Source: CALCLY01 sp900552775
GTDB lineage: Bacteria; Bacillota; Clostridia; UMGS1883; UMGS1540
NCBI GenBank assembly: GCA_937966555.1
Contig: CALCLY010000023.1
Span: forward strand, 1-64,000
Length of the DNA stretch: 64,000 nucleotides
Direction: 5' to 3'
Shown: piece by piece, positions 1 to 8,612 of the stretch
How positions within the stretch are numbered: the stretch's first letter is position 1
Layout of the letters: each line of letters opens with the position of its first letter
Notes under the pieces: generated by a model
Database searches by the model: none
Seen by the model: only the letters and a program-made list of their open reading frames with translations
Told to the model about the DNA's origin: nothing
Program-made: the position numbers and the translations under genes

Positions 1-2566
1 CAAGACCGCTTACTGCAAAAATCGGCTGATACAGACCGTTATTCTCGGATACGGAACTGAACACCTCGCCAGATTTGGAAACAGTAATCGTGCCTTTCTG
101 TGCCATATTGGAGCGTACCACTTCAATCACGGTAATACCGCTTTCCTCGGTGGAGTTATCCTGTGCCACATCAAAATAGACAGGCTCGGAGTTCAATACA
201 TACCCATATGGTGCTTGTACCTCTACGAGTGAATATCCCGTGCCATATTCCAAAGTCTGCGGCGTAATGAGATAGCCGTCCTCTGTGGTGTAGAAGGTGT
301 CAATGGTCGTTACTTCGGGATAGGTGAAAGTCATTGTAACGAGGTTTCCGTTCGGGTCGTAAATCTGGAAGCCTGCACCTGCATACGGAATGGTATTGCC
401 TGTTTCCGCATCTTTCTTGACAATCTTGATATAACTTTCAAAGTTGGCGTTGTTGATAAGATAACGGTAGGTTTGACCGTCTGCACTGATGAACACATCA
501 AAGTCTTTCATCAGCTCACGCCCCTCCCAACCAGAGGTCTGGTGGACGGTGTAAATGCCGTAAGGCATATCCTTTGTCTGTGCAAAGCCGTTTTCGTCGC
601 AGGTTAAAACATCACGCTCGGTTTCCTTTGCGTTTTCAAAGCTGCCTGCCGATTTCAGATAGACCTCAAAGGTCGCTCCGACTTCGGGAGTTTCAATCTG
701 TGTTTTGCCGTCATCGGTGTGTTTGATAATAGCGATATTTCCCTTAATAACCTGCTCGGTTACATCGTTGGCGGTAGAGTTATATTCCACGGTATAAAGC
801 TCTGGCTCTGCACCGACTTTGTGAATGGTCGGGTCGAGCAAGTAGCCCTCGGACGGTGTAAGCTCTCTTACCGTCCAATCGTCGCCGCAGATATAATACT
901 TGCTTGTAAACTGTCCGTTTCCGTCCGTCGTATAGGTGTCAATGAGTTCTTCGCCCTTGTAAATAACGTAAACCGCACCTGCAAGAGAAGCGTCGCCCTG
1001 TTCCGTTCCCGTTTCCACATCGGATTTTGTCACGGTCACATTGAACTTTTTGAGTACATTGACAAAAGTACGGCTCGTTACCTTTTCCCATTCAATCGGT
1101 GCTGTCTGGGAAGCAGGAACAACATAGCGTACTGCGGTGTCAATTTCCTCTACGACATACGGCGTATCTCCGCTGATAAGAACATTCGAGAATTTTGCCA
1201 CGCCCTTTGCGTCGGTCACGGCATATTCGTCAACAGGCAGACCGCTTAAAGATGTGCCGTAAAGGTGGAACTTTACGCCCTCCACCAGATTGTCCTCGGA
1301 ATTTTTGATAATCTCCAAGTCGCCACGCTTCAAGGTGTTATTAAAGGTCACGGTAGAGGTATGACCGCTTACGATTGTTACTCGCTGAACGCTCTGCGGC
1401 TCATAGCGGTCAATCGACTGTTCTGCGACGGTGTAAATGCCCGGCATAAGCTGAATATCCACCGTGCCGTCCGCTTTGGTCGTTACGGTTTTATTCACTC
1501 CGTTGCCAGAGATATTGAACTTAATGCCAGAAACAACACCGTCCTCGGAAGTCTTTTTAATATGACCTGTGCCGTAGGTTTCGGTGTCGATTTTGAAATA
1601 GAAATATACAGGGTCGGAAGCACCAGAAATCATAGTCTGTTTGCCTACGCAGCCCCAGATGAGCATATCGTCGGTATTGAGATTAACCTGCTTCTGTGCG
1701 GATACCGTTACGGGAGAGGTAATCATTTTGTCGCTCGTAAAGGTGTATTTGTTACCGCTTCGGGATACGGAAATACCGCTTGCAGAAAACTTGATATTGG
1801 AGAGCGTATTGTTGGTGTCCTCAATCGTCAAGCTGTATTTCTGGGTATCGGGATTGTATTTCAGCGTATAGGTGTTTGCCTTGCTCTGGTTTCTTGCCGC
1901 AAAGCTCGGAATGGTATAATGGTCTGCCATCTGCGACAAAATCCAGTTATAGCATTTCTCGGCAGGTCTGCCCTTGATAGAGGAATAGTACATATCCGCA
2001 GGAATGCCGTTTGCACTATGCAGGTCGGCAGGACTTGTACGGAGCTGCTGCTGATATTCCCAGATAATCGACTGCGTTGCATAAGCGTAATCGTCGGCGT
2101 TTGTTCCTGCTACGGGAGAAGATTTACCCTCGTGCCAGCCGTACATCAAAGCCATCATAACGCCGAACTGTGCGTCGGTAGGCAAGTTTTTGAAATAGGA
2201 GCTGTTCTGACCGCTTTTAGAGGTGTAGGTGTTGCCCGTATTGAAATCAATACCAGACTCCACGCAGTAAACTTGGTGCGTTCCGCTGTTATCGGTCATC
2301 AAATATTTTCGCTTGGCGTTACCCGAACTGTATGATTTCACATAGGTGCTGCCGTCATCGTTATACACAAGGGTGTGCATTGTAGCTTGACTGCGGTAGT
2401 ATTCGCCGTCCAAGCCGACATAGTAATCGCCAAAAGAGGAAGTACAACTCCTGCCTTCCTCACTCGTCCACGCAAAAGCGGACAACGGCAAGGACATTAC
2501 TGCCATCAGCAAGCAAAGAGCCGCCGACAACACACGCTTGCCGTTTTTCTTAAACATAGTTTTCAT
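1..2566 (-). CDS. Thioester-domain/CnaB-repeat surface adhesin (SpaA-like), C-terminus off the window
   Basis: This is a secreted wall-type adhesin, open for 855 codons to the window edge. Residues 1-30 are a signal peptide (basic start, hydrophobic core, ending SAFA). Residues about 35-250 look like a thioester domain: Cys101 in the YCVESG segment and Gln165 in ATQSIIWEYQ match the Cys/Gln pair that forms the internal thioester in Gram-positive TED adhesins, which can bind host proteins covalently. At least five CnaB/SpaA beta-sandwich repeats of about 90-110 residues follow, with a sixth beginning at the edge; their Lys and Glu positions are typical of isopeptide-forming repeats. The LPxTG anchor expected at the end is not visible. 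An AAGGACGG ribosome site precedes ATG 2566; an internal ATG at 2557 is less likely. Cargo of the conjugative element. Confidence 0.88.
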   Translation of the reverse strand, partial: MKTMFKKNGKRVLSAALCLLMAVMSLPLSAFAWTSEEGRSCTSSFGDYYVGLDGEYYRSQATMHTLVYNDDGSTYVKSYSSGNAKRKYLMTDNSGTHQVYCVESGIDFNTGNTYTSKSGQNSSYFKNLPTDAQFGVMMALMYGWHEGKSSPVAGTNADDYAYATQSIIWEYQQQLRTSPADLHSANGIPADMYYSSIKGRPAEKCYNWILSQMADHYTIPSFAARNQSKANTYTLKYNPDTQKYSLTIEDTNNTLSNIKFSASGISVSRSGNKYTFTSDKMITSPVTVSAQKQVNLNTDDMLIWGCVGKQTMISGASDPVYFYFKIDTETYGTGHIKKTSEDGVVSGIKFNISGNGVNKTVTTKADGTVDIQLMPGIYTVAEQSIDRYEPQSVQRVTIVSGHTSTVTFNNTLKRGDLEIIKNSEDNLVEGVKFHLYGTSLSGLPVDEYAVTDAKGVAKFSNVLISGDTPYVVEEIDTAVRYVVPASQTAPIEWEKVTSRTFVNVLKKFNVTVTKSDVETGTEQGDASLAGAVYVIYKGEELIDTYTTDGNGQFTSKYYICGDDWTVRELTPSEGYLLDPTIHKVGAEPELYTVEYNSTANDVTEQVIKGNIAIIKHTDDGKTQIETPEVGATFEVYLKSAGSFENAKETERDVLTCDENGFAQTKDMPYGIYTVHQTSGWEGRELMKDFDVFISADGQTYRYLINNANFESYIKIVKKDAETGNTIPYAGAGFQIYDPNGNLVTMTFTYPEVTTIDTFYTTEDGYLITPQTLEYGTGYSLVEVQAPYGYVLNSEPVYFDVAQDNSTEESGITVIEVVRSNMAQKGTITVSKSGEVFSSVSENNGLYQPIFAVSGL

Positions 2567-2601
2567 AGGCTGTTAAACCGTCCTTTCTTGATTTTGGGCA
2601 T

Positions 2602-2631
2602 AAAAAAATCCCTCTGCTTTGAAACAGAGGG
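2602..2631 (-). terminator. Intrinsic terminator between lipoprotein and adhesin genes
   Basis: On the minus strand CCCTCTG and CAGAGGG (7 bp, 8-nt loop) are followed by a run of seven T. It lies after the lipoprotein stop (2652) and before the adhesin start (2566), so adhesin expression would depend on readthrough or on a promoter in the short remaining gap. Confidence 0.8.
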
Positions 2632-2651
2632 AAAAGCCCGTGTTTGATTTG

Positions 2652-3359
2652 TTAAGCAAAGAGAAAATATACGGAATAGACGCCGTTTCCTCTTGCTTCG
2701 TAATAGATATTGAAATCCGTGATTTCATCAATTCCGTAAGAGCCGAGATTTTCGACTGTGTGGAATTTGATATAGCTTTCAAGGTCTTGCTTCAGCTTTG
2801 TGCCTTGATTGCTTTGAGATGCCGTAACAGGATTCCACCAAGTAGCATTGCTCGGAGTGAGCGAAGTATCCAAGTGAAGCCCCATACCTTTGCCGATGTC
2901 AATGCAGTCTGCCTTTATCGCTTCCATATCGAACTCAAAGTCATAGGCTGACTTCGGTTTTGTTTCCTCTGGAGCTTCGGGAGCGGGCTGTGGCTCGGTT
3001 TCGGCAGGCTTCGGTATTTCCTGCGGCTTTTCGGGTGCAACAGGCTTTCTTGTTTCCTCCGCAGGGCTTTCGGTAGCGGACGGAGCTGTCTGCACCTGTG
3101 ATACCGTCTGTTCTGGAACATCGGGCAGAGTTTCGGGCATTGTCGGCTGAGCTTTTTCCGTTTCCAAAGCCGTGCTTTCTTTGGGAGCTTCCGTCTGGTT
3201 ACTTTCCGAGGAAAAAAGGCTGCTTTCACTCTCAAGCGTTTCTGCCGTAATCTCGGCTGTGCTTTCCGTACTGTCCGTCTGGCTCTCTATTGCATTTCTG
3301 GAACAACCGCAAAGCAGCGTTGTCAAAACAAGCAATACCGCAAATATCTTTCTTCTCAT
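2652..3359 (-). CDS. Proline/glutamate-rich lipoprotein of the conjugative element
   Basis: A 235-residue predicted lipoprotein. The signal peptide ends in the lipobox LCGC with Cys19 as the lipidated residue. Residues about 20-135 are low-complexity Ser/Thr/Glu then Pro/Glu/Lys, a likely wall-spanning stalk. A compact C-terminal domain of about 95 residues contains Trp and Tyr residues and resembles no enzyme I can name. The ATG at 3359 is chosen over an upstream in-frame ATG (3413) because a full AGGAGG lies 10 nt before it and only this start places the signal sequence at the N-terminus. It sits between parB and the adhesin. A cell-surface role in conjugation or adhesion is inference. Confidence 0.75.
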   Translation of the reverse strand: MRRKIFAVLLVLTTLLCGCSRNAIESQTDSTESTAEITAETLESESSLFSSESNQTEAPKESTALETEKAQPTMPETLPDVPEQTVSQVQTAPSATESPAEETRKPVAPEKPQEIPKPAETEPQPAPEAPEETKPKSAYDFEFDMEAIKADCIDIGKGMGLHLDTSLTPSNATWWNPVTASQSNQGTKLKQDLESYIKFHTVENLGSYGIDEITDFNIYYEARGNGVYSVYFLFA

Positions 3360-3561
3360 AAAAATCGACCTCCTTTGCAGCTTCATTATACGGAAAATCA
3401 GCGAAGCTCTCAAAGGTAGAAAACTCTGCTGAAAGTGAGATTTGCAGATATTCTTTTCTCGGATAGTCTTGGTAGTAATTTAGGGGGAGAGGTGTGGAGA
3501 GGGGGAAACCGAAAAAACGGCTATCCACCGCAAACGGGCATACCTCGCCCTTGGTGTGCAG

Positions 3562-4509
3562 CTATCTCTCTTGGCTTCGCTGTCGTTGCAGGTGTCGGTT
3601 GTAAAACTCCAACGCCTTAACAACAAAGTCCGACTCCTGTCCTCTGGGTACGGATTTCGGAATGAGCTTGGTTATCCTTTCATCACGGAAAGCGGGCTTT
3701 TCCTTTTGGTTTGGCTTTTCTTCCTCCATAATTGATTGGATAACCTCGTTAGTCAGTTTTCCGTCCTGCATAAACTTTTTCATTTTGATAGCCTGTGCAA
3801 GTGACGGGGTTGCGTCGCTGTACTCCATAGCTTCAAGCAGAGTGTACTGCTGTTCCTCGGAAAGATAAGAGATTTCAACGGCAGGACGAAAAGCAATCTG
3901 CCTGTCATCTACCATTTGCAGAATTTCGGGAACAAGCTCGGTCAAGCGGATAAATCGGAAGATTTGATTTTTACTTTCTCCGACTTTTTCGGCAAGTTCA
4001 TCACTCGAAGTAGCAAACTCTAAATTATTACCCATTGGGGAATAATTATCTTTTGTTGGTCTGCCTGCTTGTCGCTTCATAGCTTCAAGCCGCATTTTGT
4101 AGGCAAAGGCTTTCTCACTCGGCAGAATGGTTGACCTCTGCAAATTGCTTTCCACCATTATAATAATGGCTTCGTCACGGCTTAAATCCTTGACTTCGCA
4201 TTTCAGCGTTTCAAGCCCTGCAAGCTCACACGCCTTTCTTCGCCTGTGTCCGCTGATAAGCTCATACCGTCCGTCCTCTTTGAGCCGAACAGTAGCAGGG
4301 GTCATTACACCGTTTCGCTTAATACTCTCGACAAGCTGTTCCATATCCTCGTCAATTAAAACCTTGAACGGGTGGTCTGGAAACTCGTCGATTTCCGAAA
4401 TGGGAATATCCCTTATCTTGCTTAACTTTGCTTCCTCACGGCTCTCGTCCGTCTGGAAAAGGTCATCGTATGCAGTCAGCTCGATTTCTGTGCTTTTGTT
4501 TCTCGCCAA
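3562..4509 (-). CDS. parB: ParB/Spo0J-type partition protein
   Basis: A 315-residue ParB-family DNA-binding protein. The N-terminal ParB/sulfiredoxin-like domain (about residues 30-125) contains the SGHRRRKA motif (nucleotide/DNA-binding loop) and ESNLQR. A helix-turn-helix region follows (about residues 130-210, with EKVGESKNQIFRFIRL) and then a basic C-terminus. With ParA it would segregate or stabilise the excised circular form of the element. The TTG at 4509 is chosen because AGGAGG stands 9 nt before it and it gives the start MARNKSTEIELTAYDD; an upstream ATG at 4539 has no such site. The gene overlaps parA by 47 nt, implying translational coupling. A Met-Gly-Asn-Asn segment near residue 165 interrupts no known motif. 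Confidence 0.87.
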   Translation of the reverse strand: MARNKSTEIELTAYDDLFQTDESREEAKLSKIRDIPISEIDEFPDHPFKVLIDEDMEQLVESIKRNGVMTPATVRLKEDGRYELISGHRRRKACELAGLETLKCEVKDLSRDEAIIIMVESNLQRSTILPSEKAFAYKMRLEAMKRQAGRPTKDNYSPMGNNLEFATSSDELAEKVGESKNQIFRFIRLTELVPEILQMVDDRQIAFRPAVEISYLSEEQQYTLLEAMEYSDATPSLAQAIKMKKFMQDGKLTNEVIQSIMEEEKPNQKEKPAFRDERITKLIPKSVPRGQESDFVVKALEFYNRHLQRQRSQER

Positions 4510-5290
4510 TCTCTGCCACCTCCTTTCCGAACTGCTCATAAGCGGTGGCGACCTTTCCGCTTTTGTCGTAAGCGAAAATGCTTTTGCCCTCTGCCGTGGC
4601 TTCTACCGCACGGATAGAAAACGGTATCTGCGTATCAAATATCTTGATATTGCGACCATAGGCGTTTTTCACGGCTGAGATTACTGTTTGCGTAATTTTC
4701 GTGCGTGGCATTACCATAGTCATCAAAATACCGTCAATCCGCAGATTGGGATTGATTTGCCGCTTGACCTTTGACACGGAGCGTAGCAACTGTTCCAAAC
4801 CTTTAATCGAAAAGTAGTGGGGCTGATTAGGGATAATCACGCTGTCTGCCGCCGCCAATCCGTTAATCGTCAGCATACCGAGTGCAGGCATACAATCAAT
4901 CAGCACATAGTCATAATTCTTTTTGACTTCGCTGATACAGGCTTTCAAAACGCTTTCTCGATTTTTTGTATCAATCAAGGTTGTTTCTACGCCTGCCAAT
5001 TCCACACAAGAGGGAAGTAAATCAACGCCCTCATCGGTATGCAGGATACTTTCTTGAACATCAACAGATTTTCCGTCTATGATGTCCTGCATAATATCCG
5101 ATAGCGTAATCGGAAGATTGTCGGTCTTGGTATATCCCAACGCCATTGTGAGATTTGCCTGTGCATCGGCATCGACAAGCAGTACGGTCTTGCCTTGCTT
5201 CGCCAAGCTAACGCCCAGATTGACCGCCGTTGTGGTTTTGCCGACACCGCCTTTCTGGTTGGTCAGAGCAATTACTTTGCAATTTGACAT
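4463..5290 (-). CDS. parA: ParA/Soj-type partition ATPase
   Basis: A 275-residue deviant Walker ATPase of the ParA/MinD superfamily. The Walker A motif KGGVGKTT spans residues 13-20, DADAQAN follows at about 41-47, and the Walker B-like segment YVLIDCMPALG lies near residue 130. ATP-dependent, non-specific DNA binding by ParA drives partition of ParB-bound DNA. GGAGG lies just before ATG 5290. It is the upstream gene of a parA-parB pair. Such pairs are common in firmicute conjugative elements, where they are thought to maintain the circular intermediate; that role here is inferred from context. It is too divergent in context (no rpmH, rnpA or rsmG nearby) to be the chromosomal soj. Confidence 0.9.
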   Translation of the reverse strand: MSNCKVIALTNQKGGVGKTTTAVNLGVSLAKQGKTVLLVDADAQANLTMALGYTKTDNLPITLSDIMQDIIDGKSVDVQESILHTDEGVDLLPSCVELAGVETTLIDTKNRESVLKACISEVKKNYDYVLIDCMPALGMLTINGLAAADSVIIPNQPHYFSIKGLEQLLRSVSKVKRQINPNLRIDGILMTMVMPRTKITQTVISAVKNAYGRNIKIFDTQIPFSIRAVEATAEGKSIFAYDKSGKVATAYEQFGKEVAEIGEKQKHRNRADCIR

Positions 5291-5357
5291 AGTGCGTCCT
5301 CCTTTCGCATAAATTTAGCCGCTTTGTCAAGGCGGCTATGTAATCGGCAGAGAACGC

Positions 5358-5395
5358 AAAAAAAGCCACTTACTCTAAAATAAGAATAAGCGGCT
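5358..5395 (-). terminator. Intrinsic terminator after the 59-residue ORF
   Basis: Minus strand: AGCCGCTTA pairs with TAAGTGGCT (9 bp with one G-T pair, 14-nt loop) followed by seven T. It follows the stop of the small gene at 5408 and isolates parA from it. Confidence 0.8.
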
Positions 5396-5407
5396 CAACC
5401 TTTGGGG

Positions 5408-5587
5408 TTAAACATATTCAATTCTCAACCTCTTAACAGGTGCGTTTATGACCTTAAAGATAAGCTCGTCAACGCAGTCTGTATATCTGCCTTGCTGTAT
5501 GAGTTGATTTTTCAGCTCCACAAGGCTATGTAACAAGGTCGTCTTTTCGTGGCTATCCAGATATATATGATATGTCTGCTCTTTCAT
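5408..5587 (-). CDS. Small conserved-looking element protein, function unknown
   Basis: A 59-residue protein that starts MKEQTYHIYLDSHEK and is mostly predicted helix with a basic C-terminal strand. GGAGGT lies 7 nt before ATG 5587, so this start is preferred over an upstream in-frame ATG (5707) that would add 40 residues with no ribosome site. No catalytic motif is visible. It is flanked by the terminator at 5358-5395 and lies in the element between parA and the junction. Small proteins of this kind are common beside partition genes in these elements, but I cannot assign a role. Confidence 0.65.
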   Translation of the reverse strand: MKEQTYHIYLDSHEKTTLLHSLVELKNQLIQQGRYTDCVDELIFKVINAPVKRLRIEYV

Positions 5588-5710
5588 AAACAGCACCTCC
5601 GTTTCTGGCTTCATTATATAGGGAAGTCCTAAACTAATCAAAGGTGCAAATTTGAGCAAAAAAATAAGCGTACCACTATTTCTAATGATACGCTTATCAT
5701 AATTCATTTG

Positions 5711-5840
5711 TTAATCAAGGTCGATATACACCGTTACAGTAGTATCTCTCCATTGATTTTTGCGAACATACTGTCCGTTAGCCTTTCGATAGGCTGCTGC
5801 TTCCTCGAAACCAAGCGGTAATTCAAAGGAAAGAGAACTC
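5711..5840 (-). pseudogene. 3' fragment of a gene cut by the element end
   Basis: An open frame ends at 5711 and encodes about 38 coherent residues (FELPLGFEEAAAYRKANGQ, ending VYIDLD), but no ATG, GTG or TTG lies in this frame inside the element. Read further upstream the frame enters the antisense-offset frame of ppdK, which is unrelated sequence. The simplest reading is that the element end removed the 5' part; on circularisation it could be rejoined to a start supplied by the other end. The family is not recognised. Confidence 0.5.
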
Positions 5841-8468
5841 CTACCTACTTTTGATAGCTGCCTGTGCTGCTGCAAGACGTGCAATCGGAACTCTGAACGG
5901 TGAGCACGATACATAGTCAAGTCCTATTTTGTGGCAGAACTCAACAGATGTGGGATCGCCGCCGTGTTCGCCGCATATGCCGCAGTGCATACCGGGACGA
6001 ACGCTCTTTCCGAGTTTTATAGCCATTTCCATAAGTTTGCCGACGCCCGTCTGGTCAAGTTTTGCAAACGGATCGTTTTCAAAAATCTTCGTGTCATAGT
6101 ATGCGGAGAGAAATTTGCCGGCGTCATCTCTCGAGAAACCGTATGTCATCTGCGTGAGGTCGTTTGTGCCGAAGCAGAAGAACTCAGCCTCTTTCGCTAT
6201 AGAGTCTGCGGTTAAAGCGGCACGCGGAATCTCAATCATTGTGCCGACTTCGTATTTAATGTCGGAACCGGCAGCTGCAATCTCTTCGTCCGCAACCTTT
6301 GTGACAACATCTTTTACAAATTTAAGCTCTTTTACGTCACCTATGAGCGGAATCATGATTTCGGGAACAATGTTCCAGTCCGCATGAGCCTTTTTAACGT
6401 TTATTGCAGCTCTTATAATAGCTTTTGTCTGCATTGAGGCGATTTCGGGATATGTAACAGTAAGGCGGCATCCGCGGTGTCCCATCATGGGGTTAAATTC
6501 GTGGAGAGAAGCTATGATTGCCTTTATATCCTCAACCGATTTGCCCTGGGCAGCCGCGAGGAGTTCGATATCGTTTTCGTCTGTGGGAACAAACTCGTGA
6601 AGCGGAGGGTCGAGGAAACGTATTGTTACGGGATTACCCTCCAGAGCCTCATAAAGCTTTTCAAAATCCGCCTGCTGAATGGGGAGAATCTTGTTTAATG
6701 CAGCTTCTCTTTCTTCGAGCGTGTCAGCGCAGATCATTTCACGGAAAGCGGCAATTCTGTCGCCTTCAAAGAACATATGCTCCGTTCTGCAAAGACCGAT
6801 GCCTTCTGCACCGAGTTCGCGCGCTTTGCGTGCGTCTGCCGGAGTATCGGCGTTTGTTCTGACTTTTAATACTCTGTATTTATCCGCCCAACCCATTATT
6901 CTGCCAAAGTCACCGCCTATGGAAGCGTCAACCGTGGGGATAATGCCGTCATAGATATTACCCGTTGAACCGTCGAGCGAAATCTCGTCGCCTTCAACGT
7001 ATGTTTTGCCGGCGAGCGTGAATTTCTTGTTTTCTTCGTCCATCGAAATGTCGCCGCAGCCGGATACGCAGCATGTGCCCATTCCGCGCGCAACAACCGC
7101 TGCATGAGACGTCATGCCGCCGCGAACGGTTAAAATACCCTGGGAAGCTTTCATACCCTCAATGTCTTCGGGCGATGTTTCAAGTCTTACAAGAACAACT
7201 TTTTTGCCGTTGTCGTTCCATTCTTTAGCGTCCTCGGCCGTGAACACAATCTGTCCGCAAGCGGCGCCGGGCGAAGCGCCGAGAGCTCTTGCAACAGGTG
7301 TTGCGGCTTTAAGAGCCTTTGCGTCAAACTGGGGATGGAGGAGCGTGTCGAGATTTCTGGGGTCAATCATCAAAACGGCCTGTTTTTCCGTTATCATACC
7401 TTCGTCAACCAAATCGCACGCAATCTTCAAAGCTGCCTGAGCGGTTCTTTTGCCGTTTCTTGTCTGGAGCATGTAGAGCTTTTTGTCTTCGATTGTAAAC
7501 TCCATGTCCTGCATGTCTCTGTAATGGTCCTCGAGCGTTTTGCAAATGTTTACAAACTGATCGTAAACTTCGGGCATTACTTCTTTTAATTTATCTATTT
7601 TCTGGGGAGTTCTTACGCCGGCAACAACGTCTTCACCCTGTGCGTTCATCAAAAATTCGCCCATGAGGTGTTTTTCACCAGTTGCGGGGTCTCTTGTGAA
7701 TGCAACACCTGTTCCGGACGTGTCTCCCATGTTTCCGAATGCCATCATCTGAACGTTAACGGCTGTGCCCCAGGAATAGGGAATGTCGTTATCGCGTCTG
7801 TATACATTGGCACGGGGGTTGTCCCACGAACGGAAGACAGCCTGGATTGCGCCCATGAGCTGCTCTTTCGGGTCTGTGGGGAAATCTGTTCCGATTTTTG
7901 ATTTATATTCAGCCTTGAACTGAGAAGCGAGATCGCGCAGATCGTCTGCCGTCAGCTCAACGTCCTGCGTTACGCCTTTTTCTTCCTTCATTTTGTCGAT
8001 AAGCTGTTCGAAATACTTTTTGCCTACCTCCATAACAACGTCGGAATACATCTGAATGAATCTTCTGTAGCAGTCCCATGCCCAACGGGGATTGCCGGAT
8101 TTTTTGGCGATTGCCTCAACAACCTCTTCGTTTAAGCCGAGGTTTAAGATTGTGTCCATCATGCCGGGCATTGAAGCTCTTGCTCCGGAACGGACTGAAA
8201 CCAGCAGAGGATTTTCTTTGTCTCCGAATTTTTTACCTACTATTTCTTCCATCTTGCCGATATATTCGAAAATCTCCTTCTTAATATCGTCGTTGATTTT
8301 CTTTCCGTCATCATAGTACTGCGTGCAGGCTTCCGTGGTTACGGTGAAGCCTTGCGGTACGGGCAGACCGAGTTTTGTCATTTCAGCAAGATTTGCGCCT
8401 TTGCCGCCGAGAAGATTTCTCATGCCGGCATCGCCTTCACTGAACAGGTAAACAAACTTTTTTGCCAT
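5841..8468 (-). CDS. ppdK: Pyruvate, phosphate dikinase
   Basis: Interconverts pyruvate + ATP + Pi and phosphoenolpyruvate + AMP + PPi in the cytoplasm, a glycolytic or gluconeogenic step typical of anaerobes. The 875-residue product has the family's usual length. The N-terminal ATP-grasp domain begins MAKKFVYLFSEGDAGMRNLLGG; the central swivelling domain carries the phosphohistidine motif GGMTSHAAVVARGMG near residue 455; the C-terminal PEP-binding barrel has GLCRTEHMF and the final GMHCGICGEHGGDP. ATG 8468 follows GGAGG; a longer frame to 8519 is rejected. The gene appears intact, but a conjugative element begins within a few bases of its stop codon, so any native terminator has been displaced. 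Confidence 0.97.
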   Translation of the reverse strand: MAKKFVYLFSEGDAGMRNLLGGKGANLAEMTKLGLPVPQGFTVTTEACTQYYDDGKKINDDIKKEIFEYIGKMEEIVGKKFGDKENPLLVSVRSGARASMPGMMDTILNLGLNEEVVEAIAKKSGNPRWAWDCYRRFIQMYSDVVMEVGKKYFEQLIDKMKEEKGVTQDVELTADDLRDLASQFKAEYKSKIGTDFPTDPKEQLMGAIQAVFRSWDNPRANVYRRDNDIPYSWGTAVNVQMMAFGNMGDTSGTGVAFTRDPATGEKHLMGEFLMNAQGEDVVAGVRTPQKIDKLKEVMPEVYDQFVNICKTLEDHYRDMQDMEFTIEDKKLYMLQTRNGKRTAQAALKIACDLVDEGMITEKQAVLMIDPRNLDTLLHPQFDAKALKAATPVARALGASPGAACGQIVFTAEDAKEWNDNGKKVVLVRLETSPEDIEGMKASQGILTVRGGMTSHAAVVARGMGTCCVSGCGDISMDEENKKFTLAGKTYVEGDEISLDGSTGNIYDGIIPTVDASIGGDFGRIMGWADKYRVLKVRTNADTPADARKARELGAEGIGLCRTEHMFFEGDRIAAFREMICADTLEEREAALNKILPIQQADFEKLYEALEGNPVTIRFLDPPLHEFVPTDENDIELLAAAQGKSVEDIKAIIASLHEFNPMMGHRGCRLTVTYPEIASMQTKAIIRAAINVKKAHADWNIVPEIMIPLIGDVKELKFVKDVVTKVADEEIAAAGSDIKYEVGTMIEIPRAALTADSIAKEAEFFCFGTNDLTQMTYGFSRDDAGKFLSAYYDTKIFENDPFAKLDQTGVGKLMEMAIKLGKSVRPGMHCGICGEHGGDPTSVEFCHKIGLDYVSCSPFRVPIARLAAAQAAIKSR

Positions 8469-8612
8469 TAATTTACAACCTCCATCATGTATTTTTTGAG
8501 ATATTTTTGGCATAACCAATTATGTAACATTATATACTTCTACATAGATGTGGAAATATCCTTTTTATTTTTAAAAAAAATTAAAAATTTTTTTCGGAGG
8601 GCTTTTCTCGGC

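Larger units (their letters stand above)
1..5840. mobile_element. Right-hand end of an integrative conjugative-type element
   Basis: All genes here are on the minus strand and are typical of conjugative transposons of gut Firmicutes: a ParA/ParB partition pair, a small cytoplasmic protein, a proline-rich lipoprotein and a thioester/CnaB adhesin. Housekeeping genes begin immediately after, with the ppdK stop codon at 5841-5843. A gene fragment without a start codon lies at 5711-5840, as expected where an element end cuts a gene. No integrase, relaxase or attachment repeat is inside the window, so the boundary is inferred from content; the other end lies beyond position 1. It could alternatively be an old, partly degraded element. 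Confidence 0.7.

Noticed and set aside
719..2335. Two long plus-strand open frames (176 and 356 residues)
   Set aside because: They are antisense to the adhesin gene, lack ribosome sites and resemble no protein; the minus-strand frame is continuous and contains clear domain motifs.
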